Positions 51,809-62,600 of a DNA stretch of 64,000 nt are shown piece by piece. Under the pieces are notes generated by a model. It was not told the DNA's origin. It was given only the letters and a program-made list of their open reading frames with translations, and did no database searches. A program made the position numbers and the translations under genes. The DNA comes from Psychrobacter sp. 4Bb (GTDB lineage Bacteria > Pseudomonadota > Gammaproteobacteria > Pseudomonadales > Moraxellaceae), in NCBI RefSeq assembly GCF_002836735.1, contig NZ_PJAS01000059.1, forward strand, positions 1-64,000, given 5' to 3'. Numbering within the stretch: the first letter of the stretch is position 1; each line of letters begins with the position of its first letter.

Positions 51809-52316
51809 AGGACGTTTCTTTTTTGAAGAGAGTCAGCATATCAATCACCTCTTCAGAATAACCTTCCCTTAAAACTCTTTCGATATCATCTCTTTCAACC
51901 CCTGATTTTCTTTGACGCCAAGCTTCAAACTCAGGGCTTTCTACTATTTTATCTGCATCAGGGTGAGCCTTGAAAATAGCAGCAAAATGCACCTCGGCAG
52001 TTTCATCAATATTGGTATTGTTGGATTGGCTTTGCTGCGTAGTGGGAATGATCACAGCAGCTAAAATACCTACCGTAAATATTGCAGCAATGGATAAAAA
52101 GTATTTTTTGAATAGGCGTTTTTCATCGTTGTCAAAACCATCTTTAGGAATGAAGTAAAAAGCTATATGAACCAGCGGACTAAAAAGCACTGCCGCGATT
52201 GCTAACAAAGAATTATATGACCACATGATACGCACGGTTTGAAATAAATACCAAAGCGAAGCAACAAAAGCGATCAGCGCTGCGAATCCCATCGCAAAAA
52301 TTACAATACTATCCAT
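51807..52316 (-). CDS. Membrane protein with scaffold-like C-terminal domain (probable moron)
   Basis: 169 aa on the strand opposite to all surrounding late genes, which is typical of a gene expressed in the lysogen. Three membrane segments are predicted by eye (~4-26, 37-56, 72-90). After a polar linker, residues ~108-167 (HFAAIFKAHPDADKIVESPE, then FEAWRQ) form a soluble domain. This domain aligns with residues ~207-265 of the phage scaffold (33617-34666) at about 21 of 53 positions. Start ATG 52316 is favoured over TTG 52322. Function is unknown; a decoy against capsid assembly of other phages is a hypothesis. Confidence 0.75.
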   Translation of the reverse strand: MDSIVIFAMGFAALIAFVASLWYLFQTVRIMWSYNSLLAIAAVLFSPLVHIAFYFIPKDGFDNDEKRLFKKYFLSIAAIFTVGILAAVIIPTTQQSQSNNTNIDETAEVHFAAIFKAHPDADKIVESPEFEAWRQRKSGVERDDIERVLREGYSEEVIDMLTLFKKETS

Positions 52317-52325
52317 GACCAAGCC

Positions 52326-52343
52326 TACCCCTATAAGGTTTTG
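52326..52343 (+). promoter_or_regulatory. Late-region motif, copy 3
   Basis: TACCCCTATAAGGTTTTG, 60 bases before the 395-aa gene; the end differs from the other copies (TTTTG instead of TTCGC). It lies in the divergent gap and also forms the leader of the leftward gene. Confidence 0.6.
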
Positions 52344-52402
52344 TGAGACTCAGTATATCCATCATACTAAGTTATTGTCTAATAAAAGTATGGGTGGTCG
52401 TT

Positions 52403-53590
52403 ATGGCTTTAGGAATGATGGGCGGTTCAGGTGGTTCTTGGGATGAGGACGAAAAGAAAAAGAAAGCACAGCCGCGTAGTGCTGGCGCTTTAGGGGTGGG
52501 CGGTATTGGGCAGTACGCACAGCAAGCAGCAGCCCGAAACCAAGCAGCTCAAGAAGTCAGAACCGCTTACAACCCGACAGAGCAGTCGCGTGCCAACAAT
52601 TCAGCTGTGTTGAGCGGCTTGGGTGTCAATGTAAAAAACCCTTATGTTTCAGGCGCACCAAAATCTGCGGCTCTTGATAAAAGGAGCCCAAGTGTTTTTG
52701 CTGGCAGAGCAAGCGAGCTTGCCAGCCAACCTGTCCAGCAACCAATCAAAGAGACTTATGCGGAGAACGCACAGTCATCTACAGCACCGCGCATTGGCTT
52801 TGACCCAGTAAGAAACCCACAATCCATCCAAAACAATACAACAAACTTTCGTATGCCAAATGCACCGCGTCGAACCATGGCAGAGCAGCAAGAACGCCAA
52901 GCACTACTGCGTGATGCCAGTACCGCTTATAAAGGCTCGCAAAATGGCCAACTGACTGCTAAGCAGATGGAGTTACGTGCAGGCATTATCGGCGCTGATG
53001 ATAAGTACAAGAATGATCAGTATGGCGCACAGCTAAGTGCAGCAAGCCAAATGGCCCAAGCACAGATGTCGCAAGATGGGGCCAATCAGCGTGCGGCGCT
53101 AGGCGAGTCTGGCAGTAACAACCGAATGAACGCACAGCTTGGCTTTGATGCTGGCAAGTTTCAACAAACCGTCGAACAGCAGCAACAAGCAAACAGCTTG
53201 GCCAGTCGTCGCTTGGATATTGAGCAAAACAATTCTGATGTTGCAAACTTTGCACCTAAGCAGCTGAACGCACTCTATGAGAAGTTTGATGCCGCACAAA
53301 GCGATGAAGACAGAAGCGCTATTGCCAAACAAATTCAATCATTAAAAGGCACGCCTGACAAGAAAAGCAAGCCAGTGGTTATCACCCAGACAGGTGAGTC
53401 ACCAATACCAGGCGGCTTGGGCGGTGTTAAAAAGAATCCGTCTGTTATCTACGATCCTGATACTGGCAGTTTCACCAACCTACCAAAAAAAGAGATTAAC
53501 TTTTCTGATCCTGAAGTCCTTGCCATCGTAGGCAACAGAGACTTGAGTGATGAAGAGATGCAAAATCAAATAGCGGCCCTATACAGTTAA
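52403..53590 (+). CDS. Gln/Ala-rich virion-region protein (395 aa)
   Basis: Start 52403 (MALGMMGGSGGSWDEDEKKK) follows GGGTGG; the longer frame from 52343 overlaps the late motif. Low-complexity, Gln/Ala/Asn-rich, helical in the middle (YGAQLSAASQMAQAQMSQDG). Location before the giant protein suggests an internal virion or ejection partner, by analogy with podoviruses. Confidence 0.6.
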   Translation: MALGMMGGSGGSWDEDEKKKKAQPRSAGALGVGGIGQYAQQAAARNQAAQEVRTAYNPTEQSRANNSAVLSGLGVNVKNPYVSGAPKSAALDKRSPSVFAGRASELASQPVQQPIKETYAENAQSSTAPRIGFDPVRNPQSIQNNTTNFRMPNAPRRTMAEQQERQALLRDASTAYKGSQNGQLTAKQMELRAGIIGADDKYKNDQYGAQLSAASQMAQAQMSQDGANQRAALGESGSNNRMNAQLGFDAGKFQQTVEQQQQANSLASRRLDIEQNNSDVANFAPKQLNALYEKFDAAQSDEDRSAIAKQIQSLKGTPDKKSKPVVITQTGESPIPGGLGGVKKNPSVIYDPDTGSFTNLPKKEINFSDPEVLAIVGNRDLSDEEMQNQIAALYS

Positions 53591-53601
53591 GGTAGATACT
53601 G

Positions 53602-56600
53602 ATGGATAACTACAAAGAAGATAAAAAAGACCCAGCAATCGAAGCCGCAAAGCAGCGCAGTCAAGAGATTGCGCGTTTTGTTAAAGAGAATAGAGCTGCG
53701 CCCAATAAGGGTGTCGGTGGACACATACGCGATACCGCGCTCAGCGCGCTGTCTGGTGCAGTATCTGTGCCTGAAATGGCGGTCGGTCTGGCTGATATTC
53801 CTACTGGCGGTCGCGTCGGTAAGTTTTTAGAAAATGAAGGTGGTTCGTTAGGGTTTCGCCCGAAAGAGGCGAAGGAAGCTATCGCTGGCGCTAAAACTGA
53901 ACGTAGTCAAGAACAGTTGCGCGACTTTCAAAGCGCTCAAGGTTTTGGGGCTAAGTTTGGGCAGGCGATTGATAACCCAACTTTAATTACCAATACGGTC
54001 GTGGAATCCTTACCAGCAATGGGCGCTGGCGGTGTGGTTGGTCGTGGCCTTGGTGCAGTTGCTCCTAAACTATCACCAGTAGCAGCAGGCGCGCTCGGTG
54101 AAGGTGCGGTAGGTGCTGGTCTTGCTGCAGAACAGATACGCCAACAAACTGACGATGGCTTATTGACAGGTAAGCAGGCTGGTCTTGCTGCCGCTACTGG
54201 TGCTACTACCGCAGGCTTTGGTTTTGCAGGCGGTAGAGTAGCTCAGAAGCTTGGTATTGGTGATGTGGATACCATGATTGCTGGTGGTACTCGTAGCGCA
54301 AGCGGACGCGCTGCCACAGAAGGTGCAGAAGCAGCCAATCAGAAGAATATCGTTAGACGTGTCTTAGAAGGCGCTGCCTCAGAAGGCGTGCTAGAAGAAT
54401 TACCGCAATCAATTTCTGAAACAGTGCTACAAAACATCGCGCTTGGCAACCCTATTGAGGAAGGCGTTGACGATGCCGCTGTGCTTGGCCTGCTATCAGG
54501 TGCTGCTATGGGCGGCTTTGCTGGCGGTATTACTCGCAACCGTAAGCCAGATAGTGATATCACCCCGACTGAAGACATGGGGCAAGAAGCGCCTAGACTT
54601 GGATTGCCCAATCCAAACAGACCAGGTGGCGGTAACCAGCTTGGCTACCAAGGTGCTATTAGTGATCCAAATAATCCAAACTGGATTGAGAATGCCAATC
54701 CTGATTACTTTGATCGTAGTCAAGGTCCAGATGCTAGCCGTATGCGCAACCTAACGCCCGACCCTGAGTTGCCGTTTAATGGCGAGCTTGGTGGTCAGTT
54801 TAGTGCTGCGCAAGATGGCACTATCTTCACTGAGGCTGAGTACAACGACTACCTAGCACAGCAACAAGCGCAGGCAAGAGCGGCGCGTGACGCTGGCTTG
54901 TCTGATGTGAATGATGTGACGCCAGTGCCGCAAGGCTATGATCAGTTTGGGGGTGATCCACGCCTGCCAGCACCTCGCAGTGATTTTGAAGTGACGCCTG
55001 ATGGTACCGCACGCACCAGTGCAGATAGTAATACCGCGCTACAACAAGAGCGTGCTGCTAATGCTGAACGTCTTGCTAGCCGACTACGTGGTGATATACA
55101 GGACAACACGCCAGTGCCAAGTGAGGCGCGTGGTTTTGGTGACCTAGACTCTATTGATAATCGCAAGCCTTCTGAGCGCATGGGGCTCGACCCAAATAAA
55201 GGTGGCCTCAGTGCAGCCGCTGCTATTGCGGTAGATAGTGGCGCAAGTCCAGCCGCTGCCGCTTTTGAACAAGCGAGTGCACCGACCCAAAGCGCTTGGC
55301 AAAAAGCCATGAGTGAGCGCATGCAAATGGCTGATCAATCAAGCCCTGAGTACCAGAGCTTAGCGCAAGCCATGGCAAGCGAACCCACGTCTGTGCCTGC
55401 AAAAAACAAGATGCTACGCGATGCAGCCAAGCTACCTAGTAGACAAATCGACTCTAAGGCAGTCGACCCAAAGGCTCGCGTCATTGATGAGAGTCGTGCC
55501 CAGACCAAAGCGTACACACCTAAAGGTAATGAAGTGCAAGCGCAGTGGGATGTGGTTGATGCAAGCCAGCTTATAACCAGTAACACCGATACTTTCACAC
55601 CAAACCCTGACTTTCCGTCAGACCGTCAGCCGCGAGACAGAACACGCGCAGGCAGCCAGAAACAAGTCAATGATATCGCCAATAAGTTGCAACCAAATAT
55701 GCTTGGCGAAAGCTCAGACATATCGACTGGCTCACCATTTATTGGACCTAATGATAATGTGGTTGACTCAGGCAATGGTCGCACCATGGCAATCAGACGC
55801 GCTTATAAGGAAGGGGGCGAGAAGGCGCAAGCATACCGTCAGTTTGTCAGTGAGAGCGCTGGCAAGTACGGCCTTGATACCAATGCGGTCAATAACATGC
55901 AAGCGCCAGTATTGGTGCGACGCAATATGTCGAACATGGATAGAAATCAGTTTGCTAGTGAAGCAAACCAAACGTCAGTGGCTCGCATGAGCTCAACTGA
56001 GCAAGCGGCAACTGATGCTAAGCAATTGCCTGATGCCAGTCTTTTATCGTTTGGTAGTGATGGCGCGATGAATCTCTATCAAAGTAGCAACTACATTAAA
56101 AACTTTATTGCAGGCCTGCCCAGTACTGAGCAGGCTAGTATGATGGACGATAACGGTGCGCTATCGCAAGAAGGTAAGCGTCGCGTAGAAGCTGCCATCA
56201 TTCAAGACGCTTATGACGCACCCAACCTTGTCACAGCTATATCTGAAACCTTGGGCGAAGGCTCAAAAAATATTTTGAAGGTAGTGACCGATAAAGCGCC
56301 ACAGATCAGTCAAATAAATAACGATGCGAAAAGCGGTGATGCCTATGAGAACACACTGTCTAAAGATATTGCTGATGCTGCCCAAGCCTATATGGATATT
56401 ACCAAGAGTGGTCAAGACGTTGAGTCTTACTTGTCACAAGATGCTTTGTTCGATGATGGGTTAAGCGTTGGCGCCAAAGACATTCTAAAATCGTTCTATG
56501 ACAACAGACGTTCTGCTAAAGCAATGGGCGAGAACATCCAAGAGCGTATCAATCAGATAACAGGTCGTGGTAATCCAAAACAGGGCGGCTTTTCTTTTGA

Positions 56601-59600
56601 CGACGATATAGAAACTCCAGCACAAACCTCACAAGCTCCGCAAGCAGCTAGTGAAAATGGAAGTCCAGAGGTGCAGGACTTGCCAGCAACTAACCCAGAG
56701 GTCACCGCCAGCAGCAATGAAGTCGAGATAACGGAAGAGCAGCAGCAAAAAAGCTACGCGCAGGTTCAAACCGAAGTCGCTGACGAGATGGGTATTACTA
56801 CCAATGAAGATGGCGAGTATGATATTAGTGACGCTCAGTTTGATGTGATGGAAGGCCGTGTTCGTGAGCGTATGGAAGCACAAGCCAATAGTCCTGAAAC
56901 CGAGTTGGCAGAAAAGCATGGTTTTAATGAAGGTAATAAGCTGGATCATGGCGAGCTGTCTATCCCTAATCGCACAAAAAATATTGATAACGAGCTTGAT
57001 AAGTACAAAGCGGATAAGGCAAAGCTTGATGCCAAAAAACGTGATGAAGTAAAAGCTAAAAATACCGAGAAGGCAGACGCAGAAAAAGCACGCCTAGCAC
57101 CCATACAAGAACAGGCTCAAGCAGAATATAAGCAGTACGGCACAGCCATGGTCAGCGCTTATAAAGATAGACTTGAAGCTCAAGGGGTGAGTGCGCGTGA
57201 CTTTATACGTGATGAAGCAAAATACAATCCTGAGTCTTTCTTGAAGTTATCTAAGAAGTTCCAAGAAGAACAGCAAGCCGCAACTCAAGCACCTGCAGAA
57301 GTAGCACCAGAAACCAAAAAATCTGCCGAGGTTGGTGAGTCAAATAACAACCCAACTCCTACTGGCGACTGGCAAACGCAAGTGAATGGCAATGAGTTCC
57401 GTATCAATGAGGATGGAGTAACTGTACGCAAGCATGACCGAGTTGTTCATATTCGTGGTGCAAATTCTATAGCAGCCAACAAGAAAGCAAAAGAACTTGT
57501 CAGCCAAGACATTCGAGAGCTTCATTACATTGCTGCCAAAGATGATATTAATAACCCGTTTAGTGAGGGTTCTATCTGGCTTAATGGTCAAGGTGATATG
57601 ATTCGCAAAAAAGGAACCAAAAAACCTACTGGATCTCTACTGCCAATCCTAAAGCAAGCTGAGAGCACAGCTAAGACCACGCCTAAAAAAGCAGATAAGC
57701 CAGACGCGACCACCAAGCCAGTCACAGAGATTGAAGACTTTGGCGAGAAGATAACTGGTGCGCGTAAGGATATGGATTCGTTCCATCAAAAAGAAATCAC
57801 TGATGATGATATTGTCAACCAGCCGCTTAGTAAGATATGGCCAAAGAAAGATGTTGAGTTTATTGAAAATAAAGAGCAGGCAGCATTGGCTACTGTCTTC
57901 CGTGGTGCGATACCGACCAAGCCAAGAAAAGGCTACAAGCTTAGAAACTGGGTAGAAACCGTAAAGACTTTTCGCGGTGTTATGCAAAGCATGCTTGGCG
58001 ATACCATTCCATTAGATAAGATTATGGATGGACTAATGACAAGCGAGAGTATGAGTGGGTATGCATATCATGCAAAACTACTTAATCAGGTAGACAGAGA
58101 GCAGTGGTCGCGTATCACTAAGGTTGACCCTCGTATCGGCTCTAAACAAAGAGAAGAAGATGGAAGCTACACACCTTTCATGGGCTTTGTGGTGACGATA
58201 GATAAAAAGGTACATATTCTTAAAACCGAAAACAGAGATATGTCCGAGCTTGCTGACCAGGTGAATGAGCTGTTATCAGGTGAAGTGAAAGCACCGACTT
58301 TAAAATTTGATTTATATAGTCGCGGTCGCGGTGACAATAAGTCATGGTTTATCACACAAGCCAGTGATAAAGATAAGACGCCACTAATTGAGTTTAACGA
58401 CAGAGATACTGCAAGGGTTTTTTTAAAGGACAACAACAATGATTTGTCCGAGCTGTGGGATCAGCACAAAGAAAAAGTGAATGTTAAAAAGTCTGATGTT
58501 CGATCAAAGGTGACTCGTGACCGCATAGGTCCTGACCATCGTGGCGGCCTCGATATAACGACTGAGCAATTTATGAAGGCGTTTGGCTTACGCGGTGGTC
58601 AGTTTGGTAACTGGGTAACGCAAAATACCAAAGACGAAACCACTCGTCAGAGTATGCTAAACGATACTTATGATGCCTTTATGGACTTGGCAGGCGTGTT
58701 AAATATTCCACCAGAAGCGATTGGCTTGGGCGGTAAGCTTGGCATGTCGTTTGGTGCGCGTGGTAAAGGCAATGCCATGGCCCACTATGAGCCATCACAA
58801 GTGATCATCAACTTAACCAAAACCAAAGGTGCAGGCTCGCTTGCGCACGAATGGTTTCATGCGCTAGACAATCACTTTACCTCGTTCCGTGATGACCCTA
58901 ACCGAATGACCAGTAAAGAGAATGCTTATATCACCTATAAGCCTGAACCAATGCTGATTATGAAAGACCAGAACGGCAAGCCTAGCCGTATGCGTCCAAT
59001 AACAGAAGCGCGTCGTAAGCAAATTTACGACATGAATAAGAATAAGGCTTATTTGCCTGAAAACTTTATGCCCGACCCTAATCATAAAGAAGGCGTGCGA
59101 CCACAAGTTGAAGAAGTTTTTGCAGATTTGGTGGAGACGCTAGATGAATCGCCAATGAAAGGGCGTGCGATCACTATTGATAAGGGAGCGCCTGACGGTT
59201 ACTGGTCACGTATCATCGAGCGCGCTGCGCGCGCCTTTGAAGGATATATTATCCACAAGCTAGACCAGAAAGGTGCTCGTAGTGACTTCTTAGCCAATGT
59301 CACGCCAGAAGATGCCTTCCCTCGCAATATGGATAGATACCCATACTTACTAGAAAGTGAGATGGCACCAGTGGCTGAAGCGTTTGATAATCTGTTTGCC
59401 ACCATTGACAGCAAAGCGTCAGAAGACGGTAACGGCAAGACGTTGTTTAGCCGCGCAGGACAAATGAGCCAAACGATTGAGAACGTAAAGGCTAACGCAA
59501 TAGGTTCAACCAACACCACGCGCCAGCAAGTTATTAATAAATTGAGCAGCAAGTTTGGCAAAGAGACTATCAATAAGCTCATTGCTGACGGCAAGCTTGA

Positions 59601-62600
59601 TATCAAAGTGCTGTCAGACTTTGTGCGAAACGGCAGGCTCACTATCCCTAGTGATGTTGATGGCTTGTACTTAAACGGCAAGGCCACGTTGATTGCTGAC
59701 AACCTATCAGATGAGATGATCATCCCAACATTCCTGCATGAGCTTGGTGGCCATGGTGGTATGCAAACGCTGATGGATAAAAAAGCCTACAACGCACTGA
59801 TGAAAGACTTTGATGCGCTCGTAGCAGCTGGCGATCCACTGGCAGTACAGGCCAAATCCATCGCTGATAAAGTTGCACGCAGTAAGCAAGAGGCGCTTGA
59901 TGAATACCTACCATACTTGCTGACACTCGCATCACGCAAACAAGTCAGACAAGGCAAGATAGCTGGCATGATTAATCGTATGGTCATGGCAGTACGTTCG
60001 TTCCTGCGTAACACATTAGGCGTGGCGATTAGGATTAACTCGCAAGACATCTTGTCACTTGCTGAGCGTATGGTAAATGAGGTTGAAAAGCAAAGTTCAG
60101 CGTTTGGCGCCATGAACGCCATGCCGCAGTTTAGTGACCCCAAAAATCCTGATATGAAATTCAGTAGTCCTGACGTACCAGCCAAGCAGGTTGATGATGT
60201 TCGAGCTAAGTTTGAGGGTACTGACCAATGGATGAAAGCGCCTAATGGTAGTGACACCAATCTGAACGAGCAGCAATGGTTGCAAGTTCGCACGCCAGCC
60301 TTTAAACAGTGGTTTGGTGATTGGGAGGGCGATGCTGCCAATGCTAGCAAGGTGGTTGATGATAATGGCGAGCCGATGGTGGTTTATCATGGTACGCCTA
60401 ATAATAATTTCAACACGTTTGATAAGTTAAAGCAGACAACAAACACAGGGTTTTCCGAAAGCAATGCTTTTTTCTTCACACCTCACATCGAGTATGCAAC
60501 AGGTTATTCTGAGTTCTATGAAGATAGTGACGAGAATATAGAGTGGATGATGGAGAATGAAGGCATGCCGCTGAGTGAAGATAGAGGCGTTAAGCATGTT
60601 TTTCTAAAAATCATAAACCCAGCCTATGGTAATACAGGACATAGAGGTGCTGGCAAAGTGCTATCGGACGCTGAAAGAAATGGCAGCGATGGTGTACTGT
60701 CTAATCAAACGGGCAATATCGGAGCTGAGATTGCGGTATTCGAGCCAACACAAATCAAATCAGCCACCAATAACACTGGTGCGTTCGATGGTTCAAATCC
60801 TGACATTCGTTTTAGCCGAGCAGCTGGCGCGACCGATCAGTTTGATCCCAAGTCTATTGCTCGTGAGTCTATGACACGCTTCTATGATTGGGTGAGCTCA
60901 GCACCGCCCGGCAAACTTTCATGGTGGCACAAGACAATTGGTACGATGTATAACTTGGCACAGCGCAATCCGTATTTTAAGCCAGTGTTTGAAAGCACTG
61001 AGAAGTTTATCAATGATGTCTCGTTCTATGCCTCTAAAGCCAGTGAGCTTGCGCCAAGACTATTGCCACAGCTTGACTCGATCCGAGATATCACAAAGTC
61101 CGCTATCGGTGCCAAAGATAATGAAGCGTTAAGCAAACCAATTTTTGAAGGCACGCTGCTATGGGGCCGTGACCTTGACGGTAAAGCGGTACTCATTGAA
61201 GACTGGCGTAAAAAGGTAATGGCCAGCTCAAAGCAAGACAGACTGCAGATGCTCAAAGATGCTAATCGCATCACGCCAGCACAGCTGCAAGAGCTTGCCA
61301 CGCTGAACAATATTCAAGCCAATCGCTTTATCAATGGCATTATCGATGAAGAGGTAAACGCTGGTCTTGTCTGGACAGATAACGAGCTGCGCTCTAAATT
61401 TGACTTGAACGATGAGCAAATTGGATTGTATCGTGAGTTCCGCGCTGCGACTGACAATAGCCTTGATAGCATGACGCGCTCAGACATGCTCAGACGTTTG
61501 GGCAAAGATGCAGCTGTTATTGAAGCAGAAGTGATGGAGGCTGGCACGTTACGTGAAGCGGTATTTACTATCGAGCAGCATATCAACGCTTTGATCAACG
61601 ATGCACCTAAAAAAGAGAAGTCACTACGAAATACGTTTAAAGATATTAAAGAGTCGCAGTTCCGCACCAATGAGCTGATGGATAATGGTTATGCGCCACT
61701 GTCACGTTTTGGCCAATACACCGTTGATGTTGTAGACGCAGATGGTAACCGTGAATACTTTGGTATGTTTGAGTCTGCTTATGAAGCTCGTAAGATGGAA
61801 GCTGAGATGAAGGCATTGTATGACGGTGATGGTTATGAAGTCAGTCGCGGTGCTTTGTCTAATGAAGAGTTTAAGTTGTTCGCTGGCGTGACGCCTGAGA
61901 CGGCTGAATTGTTTGGTGAAATGATGGGGCTTGATGCGACAGGCGACAAAGCAGCTGACGATGCATTCCAAGAATACTTACGTCGCACCAAAAACAACCG
62001 TAGCACCATGAAGCGCTTGATGCACCGTAAAGGCATCAAGGGTTATTCCGAAGACGTTGGCCGTGTGCTGGCAAGCTTTATCTACTCAAACGCTCGTCAT
62101 ACGTCAGCTGCTTTAAATATGGGTAACCTTGACCGCAGTATTCAGGACATACCAAAAGGGGAAGGTCAGTTAAAAGATGCCGCGGTTAAACTGGCGCAGT
62201 ACATTAAAAACCCACAAGAGGAAGGTCAGCTTATTCGTGGTTGGATGTTTGCGCAATACTTGGGTGGTTCGATTGCCTCCGCTGTGGTCAACATCACGCA
62301 GCCTATCGCGGTATCGTTCCCTTATCTGAGTCAATTCGGTGGTGGGGTGAAAGCTGCAGCAGAGCTTAGCCGGTCATCAAGTGATTGGGCAAAGTCGCTC
62401 AAGAATAGAAACAATGATCACTTTGAATCGGATTTGCAAAAAGCGATTGAGCGTGCAGAAGCGGACGGCACACTGTCACCGCAAGAAGTGCACAACCTAC
62501 TCAAGCAAGCCAGCGGTAAAAATCCACTGCAAGCAGGTGACGGTACCAAGTATGGCGATAGTAAGGCTGCTTTACAAAACACTTTCTCGCGTATCAGTCT

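Noticed and set aside
59787..60350. 187-aa minus-strand frame in the giant gene
   Set aside because: Antisense to the metallopeptidase/ART region; no start signal and shadow-like composition.
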